A stretch of DNA of 64,000 nt from Chryseobacterium taiwanense (GTDB lineage Bacteria; Bacteroidota; Bacteroidia; Flavobacteriales; Weeksellaceae). Position 1 is the stretch's first letter. Each line of letters begins with the position of its first letter. The translations under genes and the position numbers were made by a program. Under the pieces are notes generated by a model. The model was not told where the DNA came from. It searched no databases and worked only from the letters and a program-made list of their open reading frames with translations. Of the stretch, positions 1-9,379 are shown one piece after another. The stretch is from NCBI RefSeq assembly GCF_000813825.1, contig NZ_JWTA01000004.1, positions 248,001 through 312,000 of the forward strand, written 5' to 3'.

Positions 1-2759
1 TCCGTGTGGCGATTTTCGAACCGACTCCTGCGAGAATTGAAAAAGCGACTAAAATTGTTGCTAAAAATAATCCATGGAGAAATAAACAGGATATTTGGTA
101 CACCAACACTCCCCTTTTACAAAACGAAGAAAAAGTAGCTTTCGTATTTCCAGGATTAGATGGATTGGCGAAAGGCGAAGTTGAAAGTGTAAGCCGTTAT
201 TTCAACATCAATGCACCGATTGAAACAGAAGGTGAAGGATTGTTAAATGACGCTTTAAATATCTTCAACAACTGCAGTATTCTCGATAATTCATTGAAAA
301 AACTAGGAATTATTCCCGATATGAATGCAGGTCACAGTTTGGGAGAATGGCTCGCAGGCTACTCTTCTGAATTGGCGGAAGTAAATTCTGTAAAAGCTCT
401 CATTGATGTTTTAAATCCCGAAACTTTTGAATTAAAAGATTCTAAATTCATCGCCATCGGAGCAGGAATTGAAACCATTAAACCTATCATTGAAGAGATT
501 CCGAACGTTTATATTTCTAATGACAACTGTCCAAATCAGGTGATTCTTTGCGGAAGTAATTCGGCTTTGGATGAATTGGTTCCCGTTTTAAAATCAAAAC
601 AGATCTTTCATCAGATATTACCCTTCCAATCAGGATTTCACTCGCCTTTTATCGCTGATAAATTAGATGTGATTTTAGCAGGAATGGAAAAGGCACAGTT
701 TCAACAGACGAAAATTCCGTTATGGTCGGCAACGACTTTGGAACCTTATCCGGCTGATCAGGAATCTATCCGAAAACTGAGTGCGGAACATCTTGTGGAA
801 CCCGTTCGTTTCCGTGAATTGACGGACAAATTATACGAAGAAGGCGCAAGATTTTTCATTCAGGTCGGAACCGGAGGTTTGATCGGATTTATTGATGATA
901 CGTTGAAAGGAAAAGCATTCAGCACGATTGCTTCCAGCGTTGCGACACGTTCTGCATTAGCTCAATTCCAAAGAGTTGTTGCGGCGTTATTCGTGGAAGG
1001 AAAAACAGTTGCACTGGACTTTTTAGATATTCAAAATCAAACCAAAAAATCATCCGGAAAAGGCATTAAACTAGAATTAGGTTCGCCAATTATCCGTGAT
1101 TTTAAGGAAATTCAACATTTAGCAAAATCAATTGATACATCGAAGCCGAAAGTTTCTGCAACCGTTGCAAAAACAGGACATCCTTTGGTTCAGGCATTTC
1201 AGGATAATATTTCGGATATGATTAAAATGCAGGAAGAGGTTCTAACTTTATTTCAAGATCGTCCGAAAGTTTCAGTTCCGAATGTTGTATTGCCAAAAGT
1301 TCAGGCTCCGATAAGCAAGAATTTTGAAAAAACATTGTATGTAACGTTGGAAACCCACCCCTACCTTATCGATCACAGCTTATTGAGACAGCCAAAAGGC
1401 TGGACGGAAGTTGCCGATATGGAACCCGTGATTCCTATGACGATGATTTTCGAACAACTCGCTGAAATTGCTCAAGCAGAAATTGAAGGAAGCCAGGTTC
1501 ATAAAATCATGAATGTAAGCGTTTTTCAATGGATGAATGTCGCAAAACCTTTCGAAAAAACTGTAAAAGGAGAATGGAAATCTACAAACCACGCTTATTT
1601 AGATATTAAAAATTTTGCGAATGCTGAAGTTTTATTAACCTCAACTGCAAGACCGAATCCAACCTTTAATCTTTCTATCGGCGAAATATTACCCATTGAG
1701 AGAACTCCCGAGGAAATCTACGAAATGCACATGTTTCACGGTGAAAAATATCAGGGAATTACAGAAGTTTCAAAGGTCGGAACGAAAGGAATTATCGGAA
1801 AAATAAAAGGAAATGGTGGAAAAGGTTCATTGTTGGATAATGCAGGTCAGTTATTCGGGCTTTGGTTACAATTAACTTTAACGAAAGACAGAATTGCCTT
1901 CCCTGTAAAAATCAAAGACATTGAATTTTTCGGAGATTTACAGGATCAGGATGGTATTTTCGAATGTACCTGCAGTCTGACTGAAATGAATGACGAATTT
2001 GCGATCGGAGATATTCTTTTAACTAAAAACGGAAAAGTCTGGTGCAAAATTTCAGGGTGGCAAAACCGCCGTCTCGAAATCGATGCTGCGCTTTGGAATG
2101 TTTCGATGTCGCCTTTGCACAACCGTCTTTCGGAAGAAATTGCTCCCGAAGTATTTTTCTTCCATCAGGCGTATTCAAGGGTTGCTTCTTGGGATTTTAT
2201 TCTGAAAAGATATTTCAATCAGACCGAAAAACAACATCACCAAACTTTGCTTCCTAACAAGAGAAAAAGCTATATGGTAAGTCGCGTTGCGGTAAAAGAT
2301 GCGGTGAGAAATCTTCTTAAAAAAGAAAAAAATCATCCTTGCTTCCCGATTACTTTTGAAGTTGGCAAAGATGAGGTTGGAAAACCTTTCTTAATCGGAG
2401 ATTCCACGCAAGACATTCACATTTCTTTAGCGCATAAAGGAAAAGATGCGGTTGGAATTGCAAAAAGTGGAAAACCAGTCGGAATCGATATGGAAATCAT
2501 GGAAGAAAGAAGCTCAGGATTCTACGATTTGGTCTTTACCGATAACGAATTAGCTTTATTAAAAGGCAAAGATCAGGCAGAATGGACAACAAAATTCTGG
2601 GTAGCCAAAGAAGCCTACGGAAAATTCGTCGGAACAGGACTTAAAGGAAACCCGAAAAACTTCGCAGTCGAGAAAATAACAGAAGATTCTTTATGGATCA
2701 ATCAAACAGAAATCAAAACAATTAAACATAAAAATTATATCATAGGATGGACACTATAA
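1..2759 (+). CDS. Iterative-type polyketide synthase, 3' part (AT - hotdog DH - PPTase); 5' end outside window
   Basis: The frame is open to the left edge (first full codon at base 3), so the N-terminus, probably a ketosynthase, is missing. Counting from the GTG at base 6, residues about 44-340 form an acyltransferase domain: nucleophile motif GHSLGE at 109-114 (Ser111) and a GFHSP histidine motif further on. A helical linker follows. A hotdog dehydratase-like region begins near residue 449 with the H-x3-DH motif of HPYLIDH. The C-terminus (about 755-917) is a 4'-phosphopantetheinyl transferase with VGIDME near 826 and WVAKEAYGK near 867. A built-in PPTase recalls enediyne and PUFA-type synthases, but no KR or internal ACP is seen here; the ACP is the next gene, overlapping by 13 bases. 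Likely product: an iteratively built acyl or polyketide chain. Domain calls are confident; the product is unknown. Confidence 0.85.
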   Translation, partial: RVAIFEPTPARIEKATKIVAKNNPWRNKQDIWYTNTPLLQNEEKVAFVFPGLDGLAKGEVESVSRYFNINAPIETEGEGLLNDALNIFNNCSILDNSLKKLGIIPDMNAGHSLGEWLAGYSSELAEVNSVKALIDVLNPETFELKDSKFIAIGAGIETIKPIIEEIPNVYISNDNCPNQVILCGSNSALDELVPVLKSKQIFHQILPFQSGFHSPFIADKLDVILAGMEKAQFQQTKIPLWSATTLEPYPADQESIRKLSAEHLVEPVRFRELTDKLYEEGARFFIQVGTGGLIGFIDDTLKGKAFSTIASSVATRSALAQFQRVVAALFVEGKTVALDFLDIQNQTKKSSGKGIKLELGSPIIRDFKEIQHLAKSIDTSKPKVSATVAKTGHPLVQAFQDNISDMIKMQEEVLTLFQDRPKVSVPNVVLPKVQAPISKNFEKTLYVTLETHPYLIDHSLLRQPKGWTEVADMEPVIPMTMIFEQLAEIAQAEIEGSQVHKIMNVSVFQWMNVAKPFEKTVKGEWKSTNHAYLDIKNFANAEVLLTSTARPNPTFNLSIGEILPIERTPEEIYEMHMFHGEKYQGITEVSKVGTKGIIGKIKGNGGKGSLLDNAGQLFGLWLQLTLTKDRIAFPVKIKDIEFFGDLQDQDGIFECTCSLTEMNDEFAIGDILLTKNGKVWCKISGWQNRRLEIDAALWNVSMSPLHNRLSEEIAPEVFFFHQAYSRVASWDFILKRYFNQTEKQHHQTLLPNKRKSYMVSRVAVKDAVRNLLKKEKNHPCFPITFEVGKDEVGKPFLIGDSTQDIHISLAHKGKDAVGIAKSGKPVGIDMEIMEERSSGFYDLVFTDNELALLKGKDQAEWTTKFWVAKEAYGKFVGTGLKGNPKNFAVEKITEDSLWINQTEIKTIKHKNYIIGWTL

Positions 2760-3046
2760 ACACTACAGCAAAATTAAATCACGAAGAATTATTCACTCTT
2801 TTAAAAGGTTTTATCACAGAAGTTATCGGTGAAGAATTTGTAGAGGAAATGGACATTACACCGGAAAGTTCTTTCACTAAAGATTTGGAAATGGACAGCA
2901 TCGAAATCGTTTCTTTTTCAGAAAAAATCAAAGCTCATTTTGGCGACCAGATCGACTTTACGGGATGGTTGTCTTCAATGGATCTGGACGAGCTGATCAA
3001 CCTAGATTTAAGTATGATTATCAATTACATCTACGAATGCCAATAA
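2747..3046 (+). CDS. Free-standing acyl carrier protein
   Basis: A 99-residue acidic helical protein. It carries the phosphopantetheine attachment motif LEMDSIEI with Ser51 as the expected prosthetic-group site. This is the normal ACP size and motif placement, with a slightly long N-terminus. Its ATG at 2747 lies inside the end of the synthase gene (13-base overlap) and its stop overlaps the next gene by 10 bases, so translation is probably coupled. The natural reading is that the PPTase domain of the upstream synthase charges this ACP and that the synthase loads and extends the chain on it. A separate ACP is unusual for a type I-like synthase and is worth noting. The ACP call is strong; the partnership is inferred from context. 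Confidence 0.88.
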   Translation: MDTINTTAKLNHEELFTLLKGFITEVIGEEFVEEMDITPESSFTKDLEMDSIEIVSFSEKIKAHFGDQIDFTGWLSSMDLDELINLDLSMIINYIYECQ

Positions 3047-3828
3047 TCTCTGTTAACGACAAAAAGGTTCATATTCAGGAACTCAACAAAGGGGCTGAAC
3101 AAACTGTGGTGCTGATCCACGGTATGTTCAGCAACCTGTCTATTTATTATTTTAATATTGCTCCGATTCTGGCAAAACACTTCCATGTGGTGATGTATGA
3201 TTTGAAAAGTCACGGCATGAGCGAGCGTTTTACAGACGGTTACGATCTGGAAAATATGTCTTCCGATGTTTTAGCGTTGATGGATATTTTACATATTGAA
3301 AAAGCACATCTTGTCGGTTACAGTTTCGGAGGATTGATTTCTTTAAAAACCGCTTTAAAATCTCCCAATCGCATCGAGCAACTTGTTGTTATTGAAGCTC
3401 CCGATCCGCAGGACGAAAAAGCGAGAAATATTATTGATGAGTACAGCAAAGAGTTTTTGGAGCATTATGTAGCCAATTTTACCGACACCACCAAAGTACA
3501 GATGGGCAAAAGACAGATGGAAAAAAACCACAGAATGTATGAATTTCTGTTTAATCAGACCAGCATTAAAGCGGATATGATTAAAGAAAAACATTTCCTG
3601 AGCGAAGTTGATTTTTCTGAATTAAAACCTTCGACAATGCTGATGTATGGCAAAGATTCCAACTGCAGACCGACAGGAGAATGGCTGAGTACTCAAATCG
3701 AAAATTCTGAAATACAATTAATTCAGGGAGATCACAACATCCCGATTCAGGAACCTGTTTTGATTGCGGAAACTATCACCCATTTTTTATCAAAATCATT
3801 AAAAACCTTATCACAAAACCATGGCTAA
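3037..3828 (+). CDS. Alpha/beta hydrolase, candidate chain-releasing thioesterase
   Basis: The chosen start is the ATG at 3037 (263 residues), because the fold begins there (a beta strand, then HGMF at 29-32, the oxyanion region). The frame is open further upstream, but that stretch is ACP coding sequence. The nucleophile elbow GYSFGG puts the serine at residue 96; an Asp follows in the YGKD segment and the histidine is in GDHN near the C-terminus, so the triad looks complete. There is no signal peptide, so it should be cytoplasmic. Sitting directly after the ACP and before glycosyltransferases, it could release the chain from the ACP or transfer it. It could also be a generic hydrolase, because the sequence does not fix the substrate. 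Confidence 0.8.
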   Translation: MPIISVNDKKVHIQELNKGAEQTVVLIHGMFSNLSIYYFNIAPILAKHFHVVMYDLKSHGMSERFTDGYDLENMSSDVLALMDILHIEKAHLVGYSFGGLISLKTALKSPNRIEQLVVIEAPDPQDEKARNIIDEYSKEFLEHYVANFTDTTKVQMGKRQMEKNHRMYEFLFNQTSIKADMIKEKHFLSEVDFSELKPSTMLMYGKDSNCRPTGEWLSTQIENSEIQLIQGDHNIPIQEPVLIAETITHFLSKSLKTLSQNHG

Positions 3829-6217
3829 ATTTGTATTTATAGTTCCACCTTTAACTGGTCATGTCAATCCCACATTAAGCATCGGTGCTACTCTTCTGGA
3901 AAGAGGACACCAAGTTGCATGGATAAGCCTCGACCAACAATTACAACATAAACTTCCGGAAGGCGGAGAATTATTATTGATTCAGTACGACCAGACCGAC
4001 GAAGAAAAAAGAGAAAGCGAAAACTATCTCGATATTATTTCTAAAAAAGTGGTTTACGGAATCGACAGCATCAAATTTCTGTACGAAGATGTGCTGATTC
4101 CTCTAAACAGACATTGCTATAACGGAATTATTCCTTTATTAAAAGAATATCAACCCGATTTAGTGATTGGTGACCATCAATTATTTGCCGCTTCTATTGC
4201 TGCGAAAAAATTAGGATTGCCTTATGCTACGACAGTGACCGCTCCTGCTGCAATTAAAATCATGAGTGAACTTCCGAAAGTTCATGAATGGGAAGAAAAA
4301 CAAATCATCGCATTACAGCAGGAATTAGGCGTTGAAGAAAACCACGCATTAGATTGTTCGGATTTATTGACGCTGGTTTTAACCTCCCAATATTTCTTTG
4401 GTGAAATGGATTTGGAATCGAATTTCCAATTCACAGGTCCTGTTCTTACGGAACGCCGTGTTTCTTCTGATTTTGATTGGGATAAATTCAATGCTAATTC
4501 AAACAAAAAGATTCTGGTAAGCATCGGAACGACTTTCGATCACGAGCATAAAAAAGCATTTTTCCAAAAGGTTGTTGATGCTTTTAAAGATGAAAACTTA
4601 ACGGTTGCTGTGGTTTCAGACCCTCAACTTTTTGAAGAATGGCCGGAAAATTTTATGGTCTATCAACAAATTCCTCAGTTGGATTTACTACCTCATCTTG
4701 ACGGTGTAGTTTCTCACGGCGGTCATAATACGGTTTCCGAAACGTTGTCAAACGGTTTGCCGTTGGTGGTGATTCCGATTGCGTATGATCAGTCGCATGT
4801 TGCGGGACGTGTTGTGCGTACCGGAGCGGGTGAACGTCTGAATTTTAACAGATTTAAAGCCCATCATTTAAACGAAGCCGTACAAAATATTTTAACCAAT
4901 CCTGAATACAAAAAAGCTGCAGAAATTGTTCGTGAATCTTTCGTTGAAGCAGGAGGAAGCGCAACTGCAGCCAATTTATTAGAAAACGCCATTTCAAATT
5001 CAACTATGGGAAAACCGAAGTCTAAATTTTTATTTGTTGTTCCTCCGTTTTTTGGACATATCAGTCCAACTTTAAGCGTTGGAGCGAGTTTAATTGCCCG
5101 TGGTCACGAAGTAAAATGGTTCGGAATTACGCCTTTAGACAACAAACATATTCCGGAAGGCGGAAGTTATTTTTATCCAGAAAAGGATTTAATTCCATAT
5201 CAGGAGGAAATTGCTAAAATTTTAAAAAGACAGGATGATGGTCCCGCCTGTTCAGGGCCTGAAGTGATGAAACTGGCTTTGGAAGAAACCTACGTTCCTT
5301 TCGCAAAAATGATGATGCCCGGTTTGGAAACACTAACTAAAGAATGGCAACCCGATGTTATTGTGAACGATTGTATTACTTTTGGAGGAGCGCTTTTTGC
5401 TCATAAAAATAATATCCCATGTGTGACAACAACGCCTGTTCCACCCGATGTAATGGGCGATACAGAAAACAGTGCCCCGAAAATCTTTGAATGGCAGCAG
5501 AATTTAATTAAAACTCTTCAAAAAGAAGTTGGAATTGAAGATGACGGAATCTTCATTCATTCTCATCATTTGAATTTAATTTTTACCTCACAAAAATTTG
5601 CTGATTTTGATGAGGTTCCCAGTCACATGAAATTTGTTGGGCCTGTGAAAGGAAGGCCAAATCCTGCACCTTTTGACTGGGATAAACTGAATGCTTCGAC
5701 AACACCGAAAATATTTGTTTCATTAGGTACATTATTGGTAGACATCCGAAAAGCATTTTTCGAAAAAGTAATTGCCGCATTTGCAGATCAGCCTGTAACA
5801 GTAATTGCCACTACTCCACCGGAAATTTTTGAGGAATGGCCTTCGAACTTTATTGTGAGCAGTTTTGTACCTCAATCTGCGTTGATGCCGCATATGGATG
5901 CCGTGATTTGTCATGGTGGTTTTAACACCGTAAATGATACCTTCACCAACGGATTGCCGATGTTGATTACACCCATCGCTTACGACCATTTTCATATTGC
6001 AAAACTGATTGAAAAAGCAGGTTGCGGAATCAGCATCCGATATAAAAGACTGCGTGTTGATGCACTTCGCGAAACGGTTTTTGAATTATTGGAAAATCCA
6101 ACGTATAGAAATGCAGCGAAAGAAGTTCAATCGAGCTTAATTAATGCCGGAGGAAATGATCGTGCGGTAGAATTGCTTGAAAATTTTGTTGAACAATCCA
6201 CTTTAGTTCCCGTGTAA
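3821..6217 (+). CDS. Tandem double glycosyltransferase (two MGT/UGT-like GT-B units fused)
   Basis: A 798-residue protein made of two homologous glycosyltransferases in one frame. Unit 1 covers about 1-395 and unit 2 about 396-798. Each begins with a KF(V/L)F(I/V)VPP strand followed by GH(V/I)xPTLS, and each ends with a nucleotide-sugar binding segment: HGGHNTVSET in unit 1 and HGGFNTVNDT in unit 2, followed by NGLP and PIAYD. This is the MGT/UGT family (macrolide, zeaxanthin and flavonoid glycosyltransferases), normally about 400 residues, so this is a full-length duplication. A methionine at residue 396 (codon at 5006) begins the second unit exactly where a separate gene would start, which suggests two genes joined by loss of a stop codon. 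Likely role: adding one or two sugars to the product of the upstream synthase. The start overlaps the hydrolase gene by 8 bases. Confidence 0.85.
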   Translation: MAKFVFIVPPLTGHVNPTLSIGATLLERGHQVAWISLDQQLQHKLPEGGELLLIQYDQTDEEKRESENYLDIISKKVVYGIDSIKFLYEDVLIPLNRHCYNGIIPLLKEYQPDLVIGDHQLFAASIAAKKLGLPYATTVTAPAAIKIMSELPKVHEWEEKQIIALQQELGVEENHALDCSDLLTLVLTSQYFFGEMDLESNFQFTGPVLTERRVSSDFDWDKFNANSNKKILVSIGTTFDHEHKKAFFQKVVDAFKDENLTVAVVSDPQLFEEWPENFMVYQQIPQLDLLPHLDGVVSHGGHNTVSETLSNGLPLVVIPIAYDQSHVAGRVVRTGAGERLNFNRFKAHHLNEAVQNILTNPEYKKAAEIVRESFVEAGGSATAANLLENAISNSTMGKPKSKFLFVVPPFFGHISPTLSVGASLIARGHEVKWFGITPLDNKHIPEGGSYFYPEKDLIPYQEEIAKILKRQDDGPACSGPEVMKLALEETYVPFAKMMMPGLETLTKEWQPDVIVNDCITFGGALFAHKNNIPCVTTTPVPPDVMGDTENSAPKIFEWQQNLIKTLQKEVGIEDDGIFIHSHHLNLIFTSQKFADFDEVPSHMKFVGPVKGRPNPAPFDWDKLNASTTPKIFVSLGTLLVDIRKAFFEKVIAAFADQPVTVIATTPPEIFEEWPSNFIVSSFVPQSALMPHMDAVICHGGFNTVNDTFTNGLPMLITPIAYDHFHIAKLIEKAGCGISIRYKRLRVDALRETVFELLENPTYRNAAKEVQSSLINAGGNDRAVELLENFVEQSTLVPV

Positions 6218-6221
6218 GCCT

Positions 6222-7493
6222 ATGAAACGAAGATTGTTATTTGGCGAACGAATGTTGCTTGGCGACGGAACAGAACCTTTCAACACGGTGATTCCTTTCA
6301 GATTAAAGGGAGCATTTGTGCTGAAAGATATTCAGCATGCTTTAGAAAAAATCCAGGAGAAGCATCCTTGGTTAAAAGCTGTTATTCAACATGATGAAAA
6401 AAATATTCCGTGGTTTGAGGTTTCAGAAAAAGTAAAAATTCCGATTAGGATTTTAGCGAAAAAAGAAGAAAACGACTGGCTAGAAGAATCGAAAACTGAG
6501 TGGTACAAAATGTTCAATTACAAGGAACAACCGCTGATGCGATTTGTCTGGATCAAGGGCGAAGAAATTTCAGATATGATGTTCGTGTTCCACCATTGTT
6601 TATGTGATGGTGGTTCTGCAATGGTTTTGCTAGATGAATTTTTAAAATTATTGGACAATCCAACTTATGATATTGGTGTGGAAAATCCAATTTTGGGAAT
6701 CCATGATGTCGTTCCAAGTGAAATTTTAAATAACCGCGGGCAAAAATTCAAAGCAAAAATAATTGGAAGACTGGCTGCTACAGCCATTAAATGTATTCCT
6801 GTCAACAAAAAATCTACGGACAGACAAAAGGATTATTTACTCAACTGGAAATTTGATAAGGAAACAAGTAAGGAATTAATCGATTATTGCAAGTCCCAAA
6901 AAGTGACTGTCAATACCTTTCTTTGCGCTACGATTTTAAAGGCATTTCAAAAGGTCAGAAAGGAGAAAGCATTTAATAAAGTTTCTTGTCCTGTTGATAT
7001 CAGACGTTTTGCCAATCAGATCAAAGCCGACCACATTTTCGCTTTTGGATTAATGATTGTCGTTTCTTTAAATAAAAAATTTAGCTTTGAAGAAAATTTA
7101 AAACTAATGCAGGAAACCGTTGAGAAGAAAACCTCTAAGCTGAATCCTTATATCACCATGATGGTGATGGAATCTGCACACGATGCATTGACGAATTTCA
7201 CCAAATTGCTGAAAAACGGAAAGTCTTCCAACGACTGTATGTTTTCCAACTTGGGACGTATTTCCATTGCCCACGACTACAAAGAGTTTACACTAGAAAA
7301 TGTTTTCAGCCCTTCTGTAATCGGACCTTTAGGAAACACAACGACTATGGTTGCTTCTACTTTCCGCGGAGAAATGGATTTTTCTTTCATGGGAAGTGAA
7401 GGTTATTTACCATACTCTGAAGCATTGGCTATTCGTGATGAAGTTACTGCCATCATAAAACACAAACTGGAATCTTTAGCTGTATATGATTAA
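6222..7493 (+). CDS. Condensation/acyltransferase-fold protein with intact HHxxxDG motif
   Basis: A 423-residue protein of the chloramphenicol-acetyltransferase-like superfamily (condensation domains, PapA, WS/DGAT, alcohol acyltransferases). The catalytic motif HHCLCDG is at residues 124-130, where this family puts it, and the length fits a single stand-alone domain. It begins 4 bases after the glycosyltransferase stop. By analogy with mycobacterial PapA proteins it may transfer an acyl chain from the ACP onto a hydroxyl or amine of the glycosylated product. It is clearly a paralogue of the next gene: both start with a Lys/Arg-rich (L/K)(L/M) strand and share EKHPWLKA- and KHPLLRA-like segments. 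Acyl donor and acceptor are unknown. Confidence 0.75.
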   Translation: MKRRLLFGERMLLGDGTEPFNTVIPFRLKGAFVLKDIQHALEKIQEKHPWLKAVIQHDEKNIPWFEVSEKVKIPIRILAKKEENDWLEESKTEWYKMFNYKEQPLMRFVWIKGEEISDMMFVFHHCLCDGGSAMVLLDEFLKLLDNPTYDIGVENPILGIHDVVPSEILNNRGQKFKAKIIGRLAATAIKCIPVNKKSTDRQKDYLLNWKFDKETSKELIDYCKSQKVTVNTFLCATILKAFQKVRKEKAFNKVSCPVDIRRFANQIKADHIFAFGLMIVVSLNKKFSFEENLKLMQETVEKKTSKLNPYITMMVMESAHDALTNFTKLLKNGKSSNDCMFSNLGRISIAHDYKEFTLENVFSPSVIGPLGNTTTMVASTFRGEMDFSFMGSEGYLPYSEALAIRDEVTAIIKHKLESLAVYD

Positions 7494-8733
7494 ACGAAAA
7501 CTCATGATGGTGGAAAGAATCATGTACGTTGATTCTAAAACTCCTGTAAATTGCGTATTTACAGCTAAAATTAATGGTGAAATCTCTGAAGACCTGTTCA
7601 GAATTGCTTTAGATAAAATTCAACAGAAACATCCATTGTTAAGGGCTTCTATCGATCATAAAAGTGCAAAATATCCATTCTTTGTGGAAGAGAAAGAAAT
7701 TTCACCGATTCCGCTTCGAATTCTTGAAAGAAAATCTGATGAAGATTGGCTGTTGGAATCTGAAAATGAATGGTACAGAATCTTTGAAGATCGTACAAAA
7801 CCTTTAGCACAATTGGTTTGGATAAAAGGAGAAAACGTTTCCGAAATTCTTTGGGTAATGCCCCACTGTATCTGTGACGGTACAACGGGTGTAACCTTAT
7901 TACGTGAGCTTTTTTCTTTATTGGATAATCCTTCTTTATCATTAGATTCTTATCAAACCTTTAACTCTGTTAATGATTTTCTACCTGCAGATTTTAATCT
8001 GAAAAAAAAGAAACGAAAAGCCCGATTTTACCTGATCATGGCTAAATTATTCTTTTTATTACAAAGTAAAAGCAAGGACAGAAATCTTGGAAAAAATTAT
8101 GCTCTTCACCGTAAACTGGATGCTACTGCTTCCAAAAAAATAGTTGAAAAATGTAAAGCCAAAGGAATTTCCGTTCATGCATTACTATCTTCTGCTGTTA
8201 TGCAAGCGTTTCAGGAAACTTTAGGTAAAGATGCGCAAGGAAAAATAATTAGTCCGGTTGATGTAAGACATTTTATTCCTGAAATTAAACAAGATCATAT
8301 TTTCGCCTTCGCTCCTACTGTAGAATTATCTTTGAAAAAAGGAACTCACAGTCTGTTGGATCAAGCTGAACATATCAAAAAAGATCTTGTTGATAAAATA
8401 GAAAAAACGGAAGCAAGAGAATTGTTGTGGATGGGTGAAAATATGCATCCTATTGTTGAACGAATGATTTCGTTGTTGAAATCCAGTAAAGGCGGACACG
8501 ACATTACGTTGTCCAATATGGGAAAAATTGATATTCCAGGTGAGTATAAAAACTTTACACTGGAAACGATTTACAGTCCTACTGTCGCCTTCCCTTGGTT
8601 GAATTCCAATACATTGGTGGTTACAACTTATAATCAGCAAATGGATTTCACTTTTATGTCTAATGAAAACTTTCTTCCGAAAGAAGAAGCAAAAAAAATA
8701 AAAGATAAAGCTATTGAGCTATTGACTTCATGA
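7486..8733 (+). CDS. Second condensation/acyltransferase-fold protein, variant PHxxxDG motif
   Basis: A 415-residue paralogue of the preceding protein, overlapping it by 8 bases. The active-site motif reads PHCICDG at residues 126-132. The first histidine of HHxxxDG is proline, while the second histidine (usually the catalytic base) and the DG remain, so activity is possible. Conserved downstream elements shared with its neighbour include a PVDVRHF segment, a DHIFAF segment and a late SNMGKI segment. Two paralogous acyltransferases in one operon suggest two acylations or a heteromeric pair. The function is inferred only from fold and context. Confidence 0.72.
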   Translation: MIKRKLMMVERIMYVDSKTPVNCVFTAKINGEISEDLFRIALDKIQQKHPLLRASIDHKSAKYPFFVEEKEISPIPLRILERKSDEDWLLESENEWYRIFEDRTKPLAQLVWIKGENVSEILWVMPHCICDGTTGVTLLRELFSLLDNPSLSLDSYQTFNSVNDFLPADFNLKKKKRKARFYLIMAKLFFLLQSKSKDRNLGKNYALHRKLDATASKKIVEKCKAKGISVHALLSSAVMQAFQETLGKDAQGKIISPVDVRHFIPEIKQDHIFAFAPTVELSLKKGTHSLLDQAEHIKKDLVDKIEKTEARELLWMGENMHPIVERMISLLKSSKGGHDITLSNMGKIDIPGEYKNFTLETIYSPTVAFPWLNSNTLVVTTYNQQMDFTFMSNENFLPKEEAKKIKDKAIELLTS

Positions 8734-9287
8734 AATTTAAAATAAAAAAAGCTCAACCCAAACCACTCAAAAAAACCACACTCAATCGCTTTCTCAGAAA
8801 GCGAATGCTTATTTATTTGATTCCAAACGTACTTTTCAATTTTATTATTGCTTTAGCCAGTTTTAATGAATTAGGATATACCCATTTTTTTGCCTGCACT
8901 CAAAGTTTAGCCCGACTTACTTTACCGATGGCTATATTTTTACCCGTAGTTCTTACCATTGACATTATTAAAAGAGTTACGGATGCAGCCAATCAAAAGG
9001 CAATTGAATTTGAAGTAGATGAGCAACTTAATTTAAAAAAACTGCTCACTAAACTGAGTATTCTACATGGTTTGATTAGTGGTTCACTTGTTTTATCAAG
9101 TTTATTATTTGGTCAGTTCATTCTTTCAAAATATTACAAACTAGATCCAACAGCAATGGCTGTATTAGTTGGAGTTTTGGCTGGAATACTTTCCGTACTC
9201 TTCACCTATCTTCCTATTAGAATCCTTAGAACTTATTTATATAAACCTTTGGCACTAGATTCAATTGAAACTAACAACCATTTATAG
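8730..9287 (+). CDS. Small integral membrane protein of unknown function
   Basis: A 185-residue protein that starts in an ATGA overlap with the preceding gene, so it belongs to the same operon. After a very basic N-terminus (KFKIKKAQPKPLKKTTLNR) there are about four hydrophobic segments: near residues 28-48, 60-85, 108-130 and 140-165. I do not recognise the family. Its place as the last gene of a synthase-glycosyltransferase-acyltransferase operon makes a role in placing or moving a lipid-like product at the inner membrane possible, but nothing in the sequence proves that. A rho-independent terminator follows 50 bases downstream. Confidence 0.65.
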   Translation: MKFKIKKAQPKPLKKTTLNRFLRKRMLIYLIPNVLFNFIIALASFNELGYTHFFACTQSLARLTLPMAIFLPVVLTIDIIKRVTDAANQKAIEFEVDEQLNLKKLLTKLSILHGLISGSLVLSSLLFGQFILSKYYKLDPTAMAVLVGVLAGILSVLFTYLPIRILRTYLYKPLALDSIETNNHL

Positions 9288-9338
9288 AAATCAAATTTAA
9301 ATTATACCCGTATTTAATTGTCTTAATTAATACATCAA

Positions 9339-9379
9339 ACATCTGAAATTAGTAACTATTAATTTCAGATGTTTTTTTT
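9339..9379 (+). terminator. Rho-independent terminator of the synthase operon
   Basis: A stem of 11-12 bp (CATCTGAAATT at 9340-9350 pairing with AATTTCAGATG at 9361-9371) is followed by eight Ts at 9372-9379. It ends the + strand operon that closes with the membrane-protein gene. Confidence 0.9.

Noticed and set aside
2965..3036. Longer N-terminus for the alpha/beta hydrolase
   Set aside because: The extra 24 codons overlap the ACP gene and do not fit the fold; the ATG at 3037 is the sensible start.
1..9287. Flexirubin/aryl-polyene (DAR-type) cluster
   Set aside because: There are no separate small KS, ketoreductase or HAL/TAL-like genes, and the synthase is multidomain with PPTase.
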